DNA from: Siphonodentalium dalli
Taxonomy: Eukaryota > Mollusca > Scaphopoda > Gadilida > Siphonodentaliidae
Reading direction: 5' to 3'
DNA: 64,000 nucleotides
Assembly (NCBI GenBank): GCA_032622095.1
Contig: CP136066.1
Span: 61,720,609 to 61,784,608, forward strand
Shown here: one piece after another, positions 52,957-63,420 of the stretch
Position numbering within the stretch: position 1 is the stretch's first letter
Layout: each line of letters opens with the position of its first letter
Program-made: the position numbers and the translations under genes
Notes under the pieces: generated by a model
What the model was told of the DNA's origin: nothing
What the model saw: only the letters and a program-made list of their open reading frames with translations
Database searches by the model: none

Positions 52957-53275
52957 TACAAATTGTTTTTGGGGAATGGGTCACAAAAATATGGTATGTA
53001 AAATATCTTTAAAAAAATGTACAGAGGTTGGGGTGGGTGATGAAGTATCAACAACAAAAAATTCCACCCTGTGGCTGCATATTTTGTCACACTCCCTGTT
53101 TTTATGACAATATAACAGTTTATATAGACATAACATGCATTGAAATGCCCCCGTATGAAGTTAATGCATATAAACGATGTCAACTCTGGGCCAGTCTGGT
53201 GAAAAGTTACAATTAAATTCGAGTCACGTGTGCATTCCTAATTAATAGTCAAACAGAATGCCATTCTCTATACAA

Positions 53276-54219
53276 TCACATAATCGAACATTTCTTGGGT
53301 TTTAACCGATCATATAAATTAATGATTCTATAAGTCAAAGCCATCTTAGCATTTTTGTTTTCCAATTTCTTCTTTCTTTCGATTTCATTCTCCTTGTCTT
53401 CTATCTCATGCTTGTGTGTCATCCCCTCATCTGCGCCAACGGCTTTCTCATTCTCTCTCTGCTTAGCAATATCAGATTCCAATGTCCTTATTCTGTCCTG
53501 ATACTCCTTCTCTTCGAGTTGATACTCTTGAAAAATACTCTCTTCGATGGCTTTGATTTCCATATTCTTCTTTTTTTCCAGCTCACGCTTGCGCTCAGCC
53601 TCCTCTGCGCATATTGCCTTCTCTGCAGCTTCATAATACTCGTCGGAATAATATTTCCCGAGCGACTGGACAAGGTAAATGAGATCACGTGATTGTTTCT
53701 TTTTTTCTTCATCGTCTGCTTCGTTATTAAAGGCAATGTATCTGTTCTCACACTCTGTAAGTACACATTTAAGAGCATCTGGAACATCCTTCAGAAAATC
53801 ATCTATGGATATTCCATCGGCGTCAAGGTCATCTTTTCTCACGAACAGGGTTACCACGAATTTCATAAATTCTTGGCCGAATGTTTCCTTTATCAGTTTA
53901 ATCATGTCAGCCACTTCTTGCGTGAATCGATCGGGTCTGACAACGATGATAAAAGCGTGAGGACCCGGTGCTGACATAGCTATGCAATTTACGATCTCCT
54001 TCCTGGCATCGTTGTTAGACGTACGGCTGTCAAAGAATCCGGGGGTGTCCACAACTAGGATCTCTGAATTGGATTCACAACGACAGATTGTCGTTACTGG
54101 ATTTCCACATGCTCTCGATTTGAAAGCTCGTTCGCCCAAGATGGTGTTTCCCGTGGAACTTTTTCCGACTCCCGCATTGCCCAATAATACAATCCTCGTC
54201 TTCTGTTCTGATGGGTTGT
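53276..54219 (-). CDS. GIMAP/AIG1-type GTPase, main (last) exon
   Basis: The minus-strand exon has an intron acceptor (pyrimidine-rich tract ending ACAG) just before 54219, an in-frame stop upstream in the intron, and a split first codon; the upstream exon was not found. It encodes about 313 residues. Numbering from Leu54184 as 1: P-loop GNAGVGKSS (2-10), DTPG (46-49), RKDD as the G4 box (116-119), 'NRYIAFNN' (147-154), then a long charged coiled coil (about 185-280). The family are membrane-associated immune or survival GTPases, expanded in molluscs. The C-terminus KPKKCSIM has a basic patch and a CaaX box with terminal Met, predicting farnesylation. This is the only likely host gene in the window. 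Confidence 0.87.
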
Positions 54220-55492
54220 CTGTAAATGGAAAACAAAATTAGTATGCTATAAACAATAGTAAACGACTGAATTGGTCAACTTCGCAGTCAGTCTTATTAA
54301 ATTCAGAAAATTGAAAAAAGTTACGTGGAGTTGGGAATCACATTACTCCAAGAAGCATTATACATTGTCAAAATCAAAAAGATTCCATGTTGAAGCGATC
54401 AGGCGATCGCAATTTCAATAAACCACACCACGTAGATAATAATAGCGAATACTAATTATGGACTTAAAGCGTCTACACGGAGAGTTCAGAATTGACCAAT
54501 ACCAGATTTTCACTGATTTTATTTAGGAAACATTTAATTCTCCCCAAAACTTAGCTTCTAACTATCTCAGTTTCCCTTTTCCTCGCACGTGTTGGTTGTG
54601 CGCGGTGTGATAAATCTTGCAAACTGTTTTTCGCGGACTGTAATTCCTGTTTTCACCTCATATTTTTTTTGACTTGAAATGTTAATCAGAGAGCTGATAT
54701 TCCAGTTTCCAGATTTTATTCCCAAAAAAGTGTAGTTTCCTCCAAAATCTAGGCTCGCAGATAATTTTGCCCAGGTTGTGTTATGTTTCTTTATTCATCA
54801 CTACATTTGTGGTGTTAGGGGACATGCTAGAGTTCGTGGCATTTTTCAAATTCCTGTTATCATTGGTTAAAATGTTAAATTAATTATTTTCCATCAATAT
54901 CCTGAAATTATCATAACACAATTAACTTGAGCACACAATACCATGTGGATAAATTTTACACAGAAAACTGAAATTATAGCTAGGTATAATAAGATAGTGC
55001 TATAAAATGATTTATGACGATGTATGTTATAAGTTATGACAGATTCCAGAATTCTCTAATTTTCCCAAAGATAATAGAATATTGAATTACACCACATATC
55101 TACTAACATCATTTACATATGACCATATTATGTCGTCCATGTGAGTATCCAACGACAAATAGGTTGAAATGTTATTCAGAAATTGTATTAGAGTTTTCAC
55201 TGATTTTATTCACAAAATTAAGGTGTGCCCCCCCCCCCCCCCCCCAATCTCGGATCGCACAAATTTTGCAATTTTGACTCAAGGTTGTGTGACGTTTCAT
55301 TATTCCTCACGACAAGGGATCATGTTGGTGTCTAAAACGTCTTTGTGATCGGCGACACATGATATATAGTCCATGAGCCAGGACCGAGAATGGTACCATT
55401 TTGGTGGGCAAATTCTATCAACATTTTTCTCAATGCTTATTACCTGAGTGCTGGGGCGCACTGTGGCAGTGTAGCTTAGTGTGAAAATTTGT
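54220..55492. other. Probable intron and 5' flank of GIMAP-like gene
   Basis: AT-rich sequence with no recognisable upstream exon, although a short 5' exon on the minus strand is expected. It has an 18-base poly-C run (55228-55245). The weak ORF at 55300-55500 (minus) is not supported. Confidence 0.4.
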
Positions 55493-55506
55493 GTTTCCAT
55501 GGCAAC
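55493..55506. promoter_or_regulatory. RFX X-box-like site
   Basis: GTTTCCATGGCAAC fits the X-box form RYYNYY-AT-RRNRAC. Such sites control ciliary and some immune genes, but one match alone is weak evidence. Confidence 0.3.
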
Positions 55507-56792
55507 GGAGGGTGTTTTTGGCCAGTATAAAAAATATGCATATAATGGTCTACAACAAGAACGTTTAATGCAGTAACTCTATCTTTGCATTGGTATGGGG
55601 TGACACCCTTGGTGGCCTTTCTTTTGGCATGGGTGAGTTCTTCTCTAGATGTCAAGGTCATACACAAAGGTCAAGGTCATTCACCAAAATATTAGCTTTT
55701 TTCATATCGGGTCATACATTTTCTACCCACAAATTTTATAAATCAGATTTGAATACGTTATTTTTAATCTTAAATAATCTGTAGTGTATATGCTACATGG
55801 AGAACTGTGTTATTGTGAAACCGATTTATCAGTCATGAGATATAGGCCTTTAAACTTGGTGACCATTTTCCAAAATGGTTAAAAATAAATTAGTTCCCAA
55901 TATATCATGCTTCTCGTGTAGTCCAGGCGCTTGGTGCATGGAAATGTAAGAATTGCACAAATTATGATAAAAGCATGGAACTTTCAACATATATTCCTTG
56001 GACCTAACTGATCATTTTCAGATATAGACTCCATCAATATATGGCCCTGCTTAGCAACGGTTGCTAGGCAACAACCCGAAAGTATAAAATGCTCATATAA
56101 AGATGTATTACAGTATTTCATTCAACTTTAGTTGTTGTGAATTGCATATTTGATGTATATTTGTGACATATGATGTACTACAAAGACTTGTGACCTTGTT
56201 TCCTATCGATAGGAATTTTACATATGCTTATACATCACATAGTGTATAGTATATGGGGATGGATAGTTTATATGGTTAGAAGGTGTCATTGCGACCGTTC
56301 ATAGGAGACCAACCCATATTATTATTTTAAAATTTCAAAAGCATATCAATGATCATAACGCAAGTTGTGGCTGATGAACAAAATTGACTATTATGTCTTA
56401 TCTACATAGAATAATAACATTTATGATGCAGCTTGATTAATTCTTACTATTTTAACCACGTATATACGTAATAGAATTATTGAACTTTTCTATCACAGAT
56501 TTGGCATCAAAATCGACAAAAATTCACCATTGGACCATTTTTTTCAACTATCTTTGGTATCAAAGGTGTTTATTGTTTTATTCTGTCTTAAATATGTCAC
56601 ACTGATGTGTTTTGTAGACAAAATAACTCAAGGTGGCTTACAAAATGGAAACCAGATTATGTAAAAAACAATATTCTCTGCTGTTCCGAAAATGTAGCAA
56701 ATTGTGATTCTGTTTGTTATTAACCATGTTATTTTATCAACTTAAAACTAAAATTAATGTTCTATTCTGGTTGACCCAGTACCTGCGGAGTA
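55507..56792. other. No gene seen apart from candidate regulatory sites
   Basis: AT-rich. ORF 55590-55784 is unrecognised. 'GTCAAGGTCAT' is repeated near 55650-55680. Confidence 0.4.
56060..56072. promoter_or_regulatory. RFX X-box-like site
   Basis: GTTGCTAGGCAAC fits RYYNYY-N-RRNRAC, 554 bp from the site at 55493. Confidence 0.3.
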
Positions 56793-56935
56793 TATATAGA
56801 AGGGCTGTATGGCCATTGGCGAAGTGTATATTTGGAGTGACTCTATGGTTATGGGTGTGGTGTATATGTGTATCTTGTGTGGCTATATGGCCATGGGTGT
56901 GGCTACTAGGTATACAGTGAGTGACCTTTGGCCAA
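56793..56935 (+). repeat. Direct repeat 'ATGGCCATGGGTGTGG', copy 1
   Basis: About 143 bp shared with 58290-58424: 'TATAGAAGGGCTGTATGGCC', 'ATGGTTATGGGTGTGG', 'GCTATATGGCCATGGGTGTGG', ending 'GTGACCTTTGGC'. Some identity may reflect its own internal GGTTATGGGTGTGG periodicity. Confidence 0.65.
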
Positions 56936-56954
56936 ATCTTTCCAAAGTTCCATA

Positions 56955-57270
56955 CGTGTACCTATAAGTGGGCAGTGTTCCCAAACATTTTAAAAGTAAA
57001 AGTATCATAAGTGTGGCATAAGTGTAGATATAACTTTTCAAAGTACCATGAGTGTAGCTGTAAGTGTGGGCAGCATGCCCAAATATTTTAAAAGTCTCAA
57101 AAGTGTAGAGCAAGTGTACACGTATTACAACACTTATACTACACTTACAAAATAAATGTACATTTCTAAAATTAAGTGTGGTACAAGTGTACTGAATTAC
57201 AAAAAAATGCTGCAAGTGTAGTATATGTGTATACACGAACTACACTTACAATGAAAGTGTACACTTAGAA
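56955..57270. promoter_or_regulatory. Homotypic cluster of AAGTGTR/TACACTT motifs
   Basis: About fifteen copies of AAGTGTA, AAGTGTG or their complements in about 300 bp, irregularly spaced and in both orientations. AAGTG is the core recognised by NK2-class homeodomain proteins. This could be a regulatory cluster or a degenerate simple repeat. Confidence 0.3.
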
Positions 57271-57539
57271 AATGTAAGGGCATAACTACTTCCCTTGGAC
57301 ACCTTTCTGACTGGCATGGCAACTTCTGCTTCCGAGTTTCATCAGTCAGAAAGGACATATTTGTATAATACATGCATAAATTACCAGATATATACATCTG
57401 GCTGTTAATATTTCTGTTTTGAGAGTGGTATGTTCATGCTACACGTATTAACTAATTAATAAATTGAGTATTTATACATGTATACATGTCTTATATTTTG
57501 TTTAATGACCATTGATTTGCACACTTTCAAATACACAAT

Positions 57540-58073
57540 CATGCCCTAAATAACTGCCCCCATTAATGTGGTGGAACCTCGTTTGTCAATGCGGTGACAA
57601 TGCAAACGCGGTTTGGATGCCTCCACTTCAGTCTCACCACGTTGTCCTTACCTTGTCATCTCGTTGTGATTACGTTGTCACCTGGTCATGGTTAAGTTGT
57701 CATCGGTAGCCACAGTAGTGTGAATATATGCATGTATGCGTGTGGTTTGTTAGGCCTCTCTCGTCGTGCATAAGCTCAAATTGAATGAGCACGGTGGTAT
57801 TTTATGCCGATTAATGGGGTATTAAATCTGGATGCAATAATCTTCGCAAAAAACATGTGTAAATGCCGATGGTACCAAACCTCATTATATAGCAGTGATA
57901 CCACATTATGTAACTGCCATACATTTAATGCGACTATCACCACATCGACATTGCCGGGTCACTGCATTGTCCTCATGTTGTCAATGCATTGTCCATGCGT
58001 TGGGTCCAATTAGTTGAATGCAGTGACACGGACTACGGCGACAACCTGTTGGGGGACAGTTATTTAGGGCATG
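57540..58073. mobile_element. MITE with 17 bp perfect inverted termini
   Basis: CATGCCCTAAATAACTG (57540-57556) and CAGTTATTTAGGGCATG (58057-58073) are exact complements, extended inward by CCCC/GGGG. The 534 bp interior is rich in 'GTTGTC' and 'CATTGTC' repeats and has no transposase. A related terminus lies alone near 49752. Confidence 0.65.
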
Positions 58074-58289
58074 ACTGTATACCAATGGGCATTACTTTTC
58101 AATAATAATGTATGTAGCCCTGTGGGGATTCCGGGGAGTATAGGGCCTCGTTAACCACTGCCTCAGGTAAAAGTCTCACTTAAAGTGTGGCGGGGGAAAG
58201 AATGATTGCCATTGCCTGACTGTGTGAGGTGTATATTCAAGCCTGGGGTGTATGTATGGCCGGGTGCGCGGGGTATTGGTATATACATG

Positions 58290-58496
58290 TATAGAAGGGT
58301 TGTATGGCCATTGACGGGTATACTTGGAGTTATGGTTATGGGTGTGGGGTATATGTATATATTGTGTGGCTATATGGCCATGGGTGTGGCGACTAGGTCT
58401 ACGGGAAGTGACCTTTGGCAAATGTGCCGCTGTTGTGTCAAGATGTGAGCTTCAGATTAAAGTGACGTAAAACACCAATTAAACAAACAAACATAC
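58290..58496 (+). repeat. Direct repeat copy 2 with mollusc-SINE-like tail
   Basis: Its first 135 bp match 56793-56935. It then runs into AAAGTGACGTAAAACACC and a run of AAAC units (about 58460-58496). A 'GACGTTAAACACCAA'-type tail followed by A-rich simple repeats is familiar from mollusc SINE-like elements. No Pol III boxes were found. Confidence 0.45.
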
Positions 58497-58499
58497 AAT

Positions 58500-59060
58500 A
58501 ATGTAATGAAAATTAGATATGGTCAGTTCATGGCCATTACCTATGCAGCCATTCAAATCATTTCCGAGTGATGGGCATTAATTTGCAATAATAATTTAAT
58601 GGGCATTAAATGTGGTCAGTTGATGGCCATTACATGTGCGGCCATTTGAATCATGGCCATTAATATTACAAAAATTGTGAGTGATGGGCATTAATTTGCA
58701 ATAATAATGTAATGGGCATTAAATGTGGTTAGTTGATGGCCGTTACATATGAGGCCATCGATATCATGGGCATTAATTTCAAGACAATTGTTATTGGCAT
58801 TAAAAGTATACCAAATCATTGCCATTAAATTAAGTCAATACAAATTTTACTGGGCTTTAATGGGCATTAGAAAAATAAAATTTGTGTTTAATGGCCAATT
58901 CAATGTTTATAATGGTGAACTGGCCATTAAATCTTTAAAATTAATGTTTAATGGGTTCAGTGGGGCTCCTTTAAAATTTTGTTACAAGAATTAATGGTAT
59001 AAACTAATGGTTTTGGCCAAATTCATGGCATTTTAGTGGGATTTTCATGGCATTTTAATG
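58500..59060. repeat. ATGGCCATTAA / ATGGGCATTAA motif cluster
   Basis: More than fifteen copies of TGGSCATTAA-type motifs. The first half forms two to three diverged tandem units of about 113 bp ('GTGATGGGCATTAATTTGCA'). The rest is scattered. Noncoding. Confidence 0.6.
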
Positions 59061-59465
59061 GAATGCATGAACAGTAGTGAAAGCAGTTTGTAATCTTTGT
59101 GAAGTTGGTTTGTAAGATTATCGATATGAACTAACTAATTGACAGCGGCATGCAATGTATAACTATATCTGCTTACGACGATTTCGGTGGTGATATATAT
59201 TACGACAGATATAGTGATGATGATTGATGATAACGAAGATGATTGCGACGATGATAGTGAAAACTATCTTTATGGTTAAGACAATGACTATGTTTGTGGT
59301 ATGTGCAGATGGTGATGACTATGCCGCTGATGATAACGATGATAGTACGACGACAGTGACGACGAATACGGCAGATGACGACACTACGACGCTTAGACGC
59401 TGATGACGACGAGGATAATGATGACGAGGCCGATGTATGGAGTATGACAATAACTGTGGTGGTGG
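59061..59465. repeat. Degenerate (GAY/GAT)n simple repeat
   Basis: 59210-59430 is an imperfect GATGAC/GATAAC-type trinucleotide tract, which yields an artefactual Ser-rich ORF on the minus strand (59200-59532). Confidence 0.75.
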
Positions 59466-59638
59466 TAGGATAGGATAGGATAGGATATGATATGATAATT
59501 TTATTTACAATATACACACATGGAAAGTACAATTACAAATAAATATAATATTAATAGACTATACATGTATATTGCTAGGGGTGATATAATCATGGCTGAC
59601 TGTCTTCCTATTACCCCTTGTCTTCCTATCACCCCTTG
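59466..59638 (-). repeat. Retroelement 3' tail-like repeat, copy 2
   Basis: GGATAGGATAGGATA followed by 'ATTTTATTTACAATA' and later 'GGCTGACTGTCTTCCTATTACCCC'. On the minus strand this is a 3' end with AATAAA and an ATCCT-type tail. It is the counterpart of 35664-35800. Confidence 0.5.
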
Positions 59639-59999
59639 TGGTAATGATGATAATGTTTCGAATTAGTACAGGAGATATTGGTCGACCTCTGCACCCCCAG
59701 GACGCAACATTACCCCACTAATTTTCATTCTTAATGTCTCCTCTAATTTTGTTCGGTTGTTAACAAGAACAAAAAGTGGCTGCATAGACTCCAGACAAGA
59801 TGGCGTCCATCATGGCGGCCATTTTTTGTATATGTACCAGGTCTCTTTGATCGCCGTTAGAGTAAAGATGATATATCATGCGGTCTTGTTATCCGATCGA
59901 TTCGTTATGCTAATATACAACCCTTACAAACTAGCCAAAAATCAGATACTAGAATCCAATATGGCGGCTAAGATGGCCGCCGAAATGTGAAAATATGCT

Positions 60000-62900
60000 A
60001 TTTTTCTGACATTTTACCACGTTTCGTTTGTCTCTGTGGGAAAAATATTGGCATCTTGACGTGAATTTATACATTTATCGTATAGAAGAGTCATTGGCGA
60101 TTTCTGCCAACAATTACATGTTCACATTGAACATTAATATGAAGTATTTATTTGATTTTGGCAAACTCTCAGTCAAGATGGCGGCCAGAAATTGAAAAGA
60201 AGTCGATTTTATCACATACTAATTTCAACTTTTTGCCATTATATCGATACGTATGGACAAAACGGTACATAATATAAACCATTTATTAGTTCCAACACAC
60301 GTCGTAGTCTTCTGGAAGGATGAAAACCCACAATTAATAATCGCTATGTGGCATTTCGAAATCCATTCTCAACTAAGCGCCCATAATGGCCGTAACCGTA
60401 TATGGGTGCGCCGAATAGTCATATTATGACTTCCAAGAATCAAAACAACAGTACCTGAGCTTATTCTGATTTTGCCACATTCAGCATTATCTGGACCAGT
60501 TTCCGTCTCTTCGTCAGATTAATCTATCTCGCTCACACCAACACAGTTTTCTAAACTTCTTTGTAGAAAGATCCCACTAATCGGAATGTTTCAAACAATA
60601 CATATGCCGGTTTCCAGCTCACGTGTTTGTCTCGAAAGCTGTGAATTCTTATCCTTATTCTTGGCGAGCTTCATTCGTGGTACAGCTTATGGTATAATTC
60701 AGATGCTACATATGTGATCTGAGCGTCATCTTGTGCGATAAACTAGACAGGTATGCGGTCGATGCGCATACTAGCTTTCAGAAGGACCTCTCTATCTGCC
60801 TATTTTCAGCTTTGGTGATCTAATGGGGATAATGACATGTACACCTGGTGATCTTCCCAAACAGCCAATTCTCAATATATGGTTCATCAATTCACATACT
60901 CATCTAATGCACTGAGGTATCCTGAGAACTTCTGTATATGGCTTCGAATGTTGAAAGCCTGACATTTGATGGATGCCTTTCTGCTAAGGCGTAGAAGACA
61001 ATAATGCATAATAGACCCACACTTCTTGACCATGATCCTAAGAAAAATCTTGTTGGCGCCCAGCAATCGTCTCACCGAACAGATCCAAGCAGATAATAAC
61101 AATACACACGGTGCTAGTTTGTGGGAATGTGTCATGATAGTGGAAATGAAATTGGACCATGACTGCACCGCCTCTTCGTTGAATATGTTTTAGATTTAGA
61201 TAGGATCTCATACATGGCTTTGCTTTCCTTGTATGCTAAGATTGTATGTTCCCATCCGTTTGGAAGCCGTTCATAATCAACTGGACCAGGCGTGTACCAT
61301 TGGCTACTACTATATATTGTATCTCACGTGACTTTGTTATTGAAATCAAGCTTTCCGATTGGTTGGCTACTCGACTCTATTAGTCGTAGTTGTATACTAC
61401 GCCTTCAAGTCTCTCCCATCGTGCACTATGCATATGTAGTTTTGACTACTAAAAATAGTAACGAACACTACATCAAACTTTGTTCTGAAACTACTTGTTA
61501 TTTCGCCGCTGATCCAAATTAAAGCTTCAGTAAGGCGAACATCAATTGTCTGAACTTAGTAAAAGTTGAAAATTTCTGCATTTGTTCGATACAATATAAT
61601 AATTAGAGCATGACTTCGCGTCGTGAACTACACAACCTCACTATGCACTATATCGGCGTATTTCACTCCAAGCCATGCTCTATTTATTAAATATGCCCCA
61701 CCCATACTGGGGTGTAGTCTTAAATGCGATGCCTTTGATAGTTAGTTGATATGTCATACTCACGCTGGTCGGTATGGTTCAAGAAAGTACATATGCCATC
61801 AACACAAGGGTGAAATGTTAAACGCGAAGAACATCCAGAGGAATGCTACGTTGATGAGATCTTGCATTCAGTTCAACATACGTTGGGTACATCAAGTTAA
61901 TTCTTGGTAACATCACCATTCCGACCATTTTCCTGCATGAAACATATTAACTAACTACTGTAGTGCATCACTACTGTAAAGTTACATATAAAGCTATATG
62001 ATCATAAAGGTCACGTTCCCCAACATCCACAGCCATTGCCGTCGAGACTATAAATTCTTCTTTAAATACATAGTGATATAAATGCACCACAGTTCCTGAC
62101 ATTGTCTTGAATTATACCACCCACATACTGACACTAACCCTGCGAGAGGATAAAAAAGGAAACTTTCATTCAATAAAGACATTATTCTTTAGTCCATCCG
62201 GGCCCATCCGACTGTTCTGGGGTAGGCTAGCATAATATTATCCGGACAAAATTATACGTCTGGTCAAGTTGAATCAGAACGACTTCGAAATAGATGTGGA
62301 AATATAATCTTACCACACCAAAAAACACCGACACGCATGACATTCTATATCTGAAACATGCACCAGGTGTAGCGGTGGTGTATACCGTGGCACATCTCAT
62401 TCCCACTATCATGGCGTATGTCCACAAACTAGCACTGCGAGTATTGTTCTTCTCTGCTGGGAGCTATTCGATGAGACGACTACGGGACGTCACACAGTTT
62501 GCTTAGGATCATGGTCAAGAAGTGTGGGTAGTCGGTACATTATGGTCTTCTCCTTAGCCGATATACATCTGTCCAAGGGAATGGGACAGCTAGCAACCTT
62601 CGAAACACTGTCGAAGTTGACCACGTATGCCAATACGTTCACTAAGTTTGTGAGTTGACGAACCATCTATTGAGAAGTGACTAGCTAACTGGTTCGTCAG
62701 GTGTACATGTCGTTATCCCCATGGGGTATGGGACACATACATTGAGATGACCTTATGTAAGCTTGTATACTCATAGACTCATCAGAATCTGTTATCAGGT
62801 AATTGTTCTAATATGACTATTCGGCGCACGTACGGTTACGGCCATTATCGGCGCTGTGGAGAATGTATTTCGAAATGCCACATCGCGATATTAATGGTGG

Positions 62901-63200
62901 GTTTTCGACTTTCCAGAAGGATACGAGCTATGTTATGCGTTTTTATACGTTTTAAGTTGAACTAATAGATGGTTTGTGTACAGTTTCGTCCATACATATC
63001 GATATTATGACAAAAAGTTGAAATTAGTATGTGATAATATCGATTTCTTTTCAATTTCTGGTCGCCAATTTAGCCGCCTACTTGACTGTGAGTATCAATT
63101 GCCGAACTCAAATGAATATTTCATATCAATATTCCATATCAACATGTGATGGTGGGTAGAAATCGCGAAACAATAACGCCAATCGTAAGAAAGTAAAGGA
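60000..63200. repeat. Large imperfect inverted repeat (~3.2 kb)
   Basis: The left arm (about 60000-61170) and right arm (about 62385-63200) are diverged reverse complements. Paired examples: CCATAATGGCCGTAACCGTA against TACGGTTACGGCCATTATCG; 'AACTTTTTG' near 60230 against 'CAAAAAGTT' near 63012; 'CATGATAGTGG' near 61131 against 'CCACTATCATGG'-like sequence near 62404. The arms differ in length, so deletions have occurred. The ~1.2 kb spacer has no recognisable ORF. It is probably two head-to-head repeats or a foldback transposon, with similarity fading out to about 59790 and 63260. Confidence 0.6.
60887..61168 (-). other. ORF shared between arms of the inverted repeat
   Basis: The 93-codon minus-strand ORF has a counterpart read on the plus strand in the right arm (62294-62506); both contain 'HKLA..VL..SA..S.RRL'. 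This follows from the inverted repeat. Whether an ancestral protein existed is open. No domain was recognised. Confidence 0.25.
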
Positions 63201-63334
63201 ATGTAGGCGTGTTTTCAAATTTCTGTCGCTATTTTGGCCGCCATCTTCGATTTGGAAAAACAATTCCTTGTATGAGATGTAAGGTAATTACTTCGCCTCA
63301 GTATTGCTGAATAGGTCATTGTCGCATGGTTTTT

Positions 63335-63420
63335 GTCAAAAAGACACCCAGGATCTCATAAACTGTCAAAAAGACACCCAGGATCTCGTAAACTGTCAAA
63401 AATATACCCAGGATCTCAAA
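63335..63420. repeat. 30 bp tandem repeat (3 units)
   Basis: The unit GTCAAAAAGACACCCAGGAT plus CTCRTAAACT starts at 63335, 63365 and 63395. The third unit is diverged. Confidence 0.9.

Noticed and set aside
53408-54242. Plus-strand ORFs opposite the GIMAP-like exon
   Set aside because: Antisense shadows of a well-supported GTPase reading frame.
59200-59532. Serine-rich 110-codon minus-strand ORF
   Set aside because: It follows from the degenerate GAT/GAC trinucleotide repeat on the plus strand; no domain.
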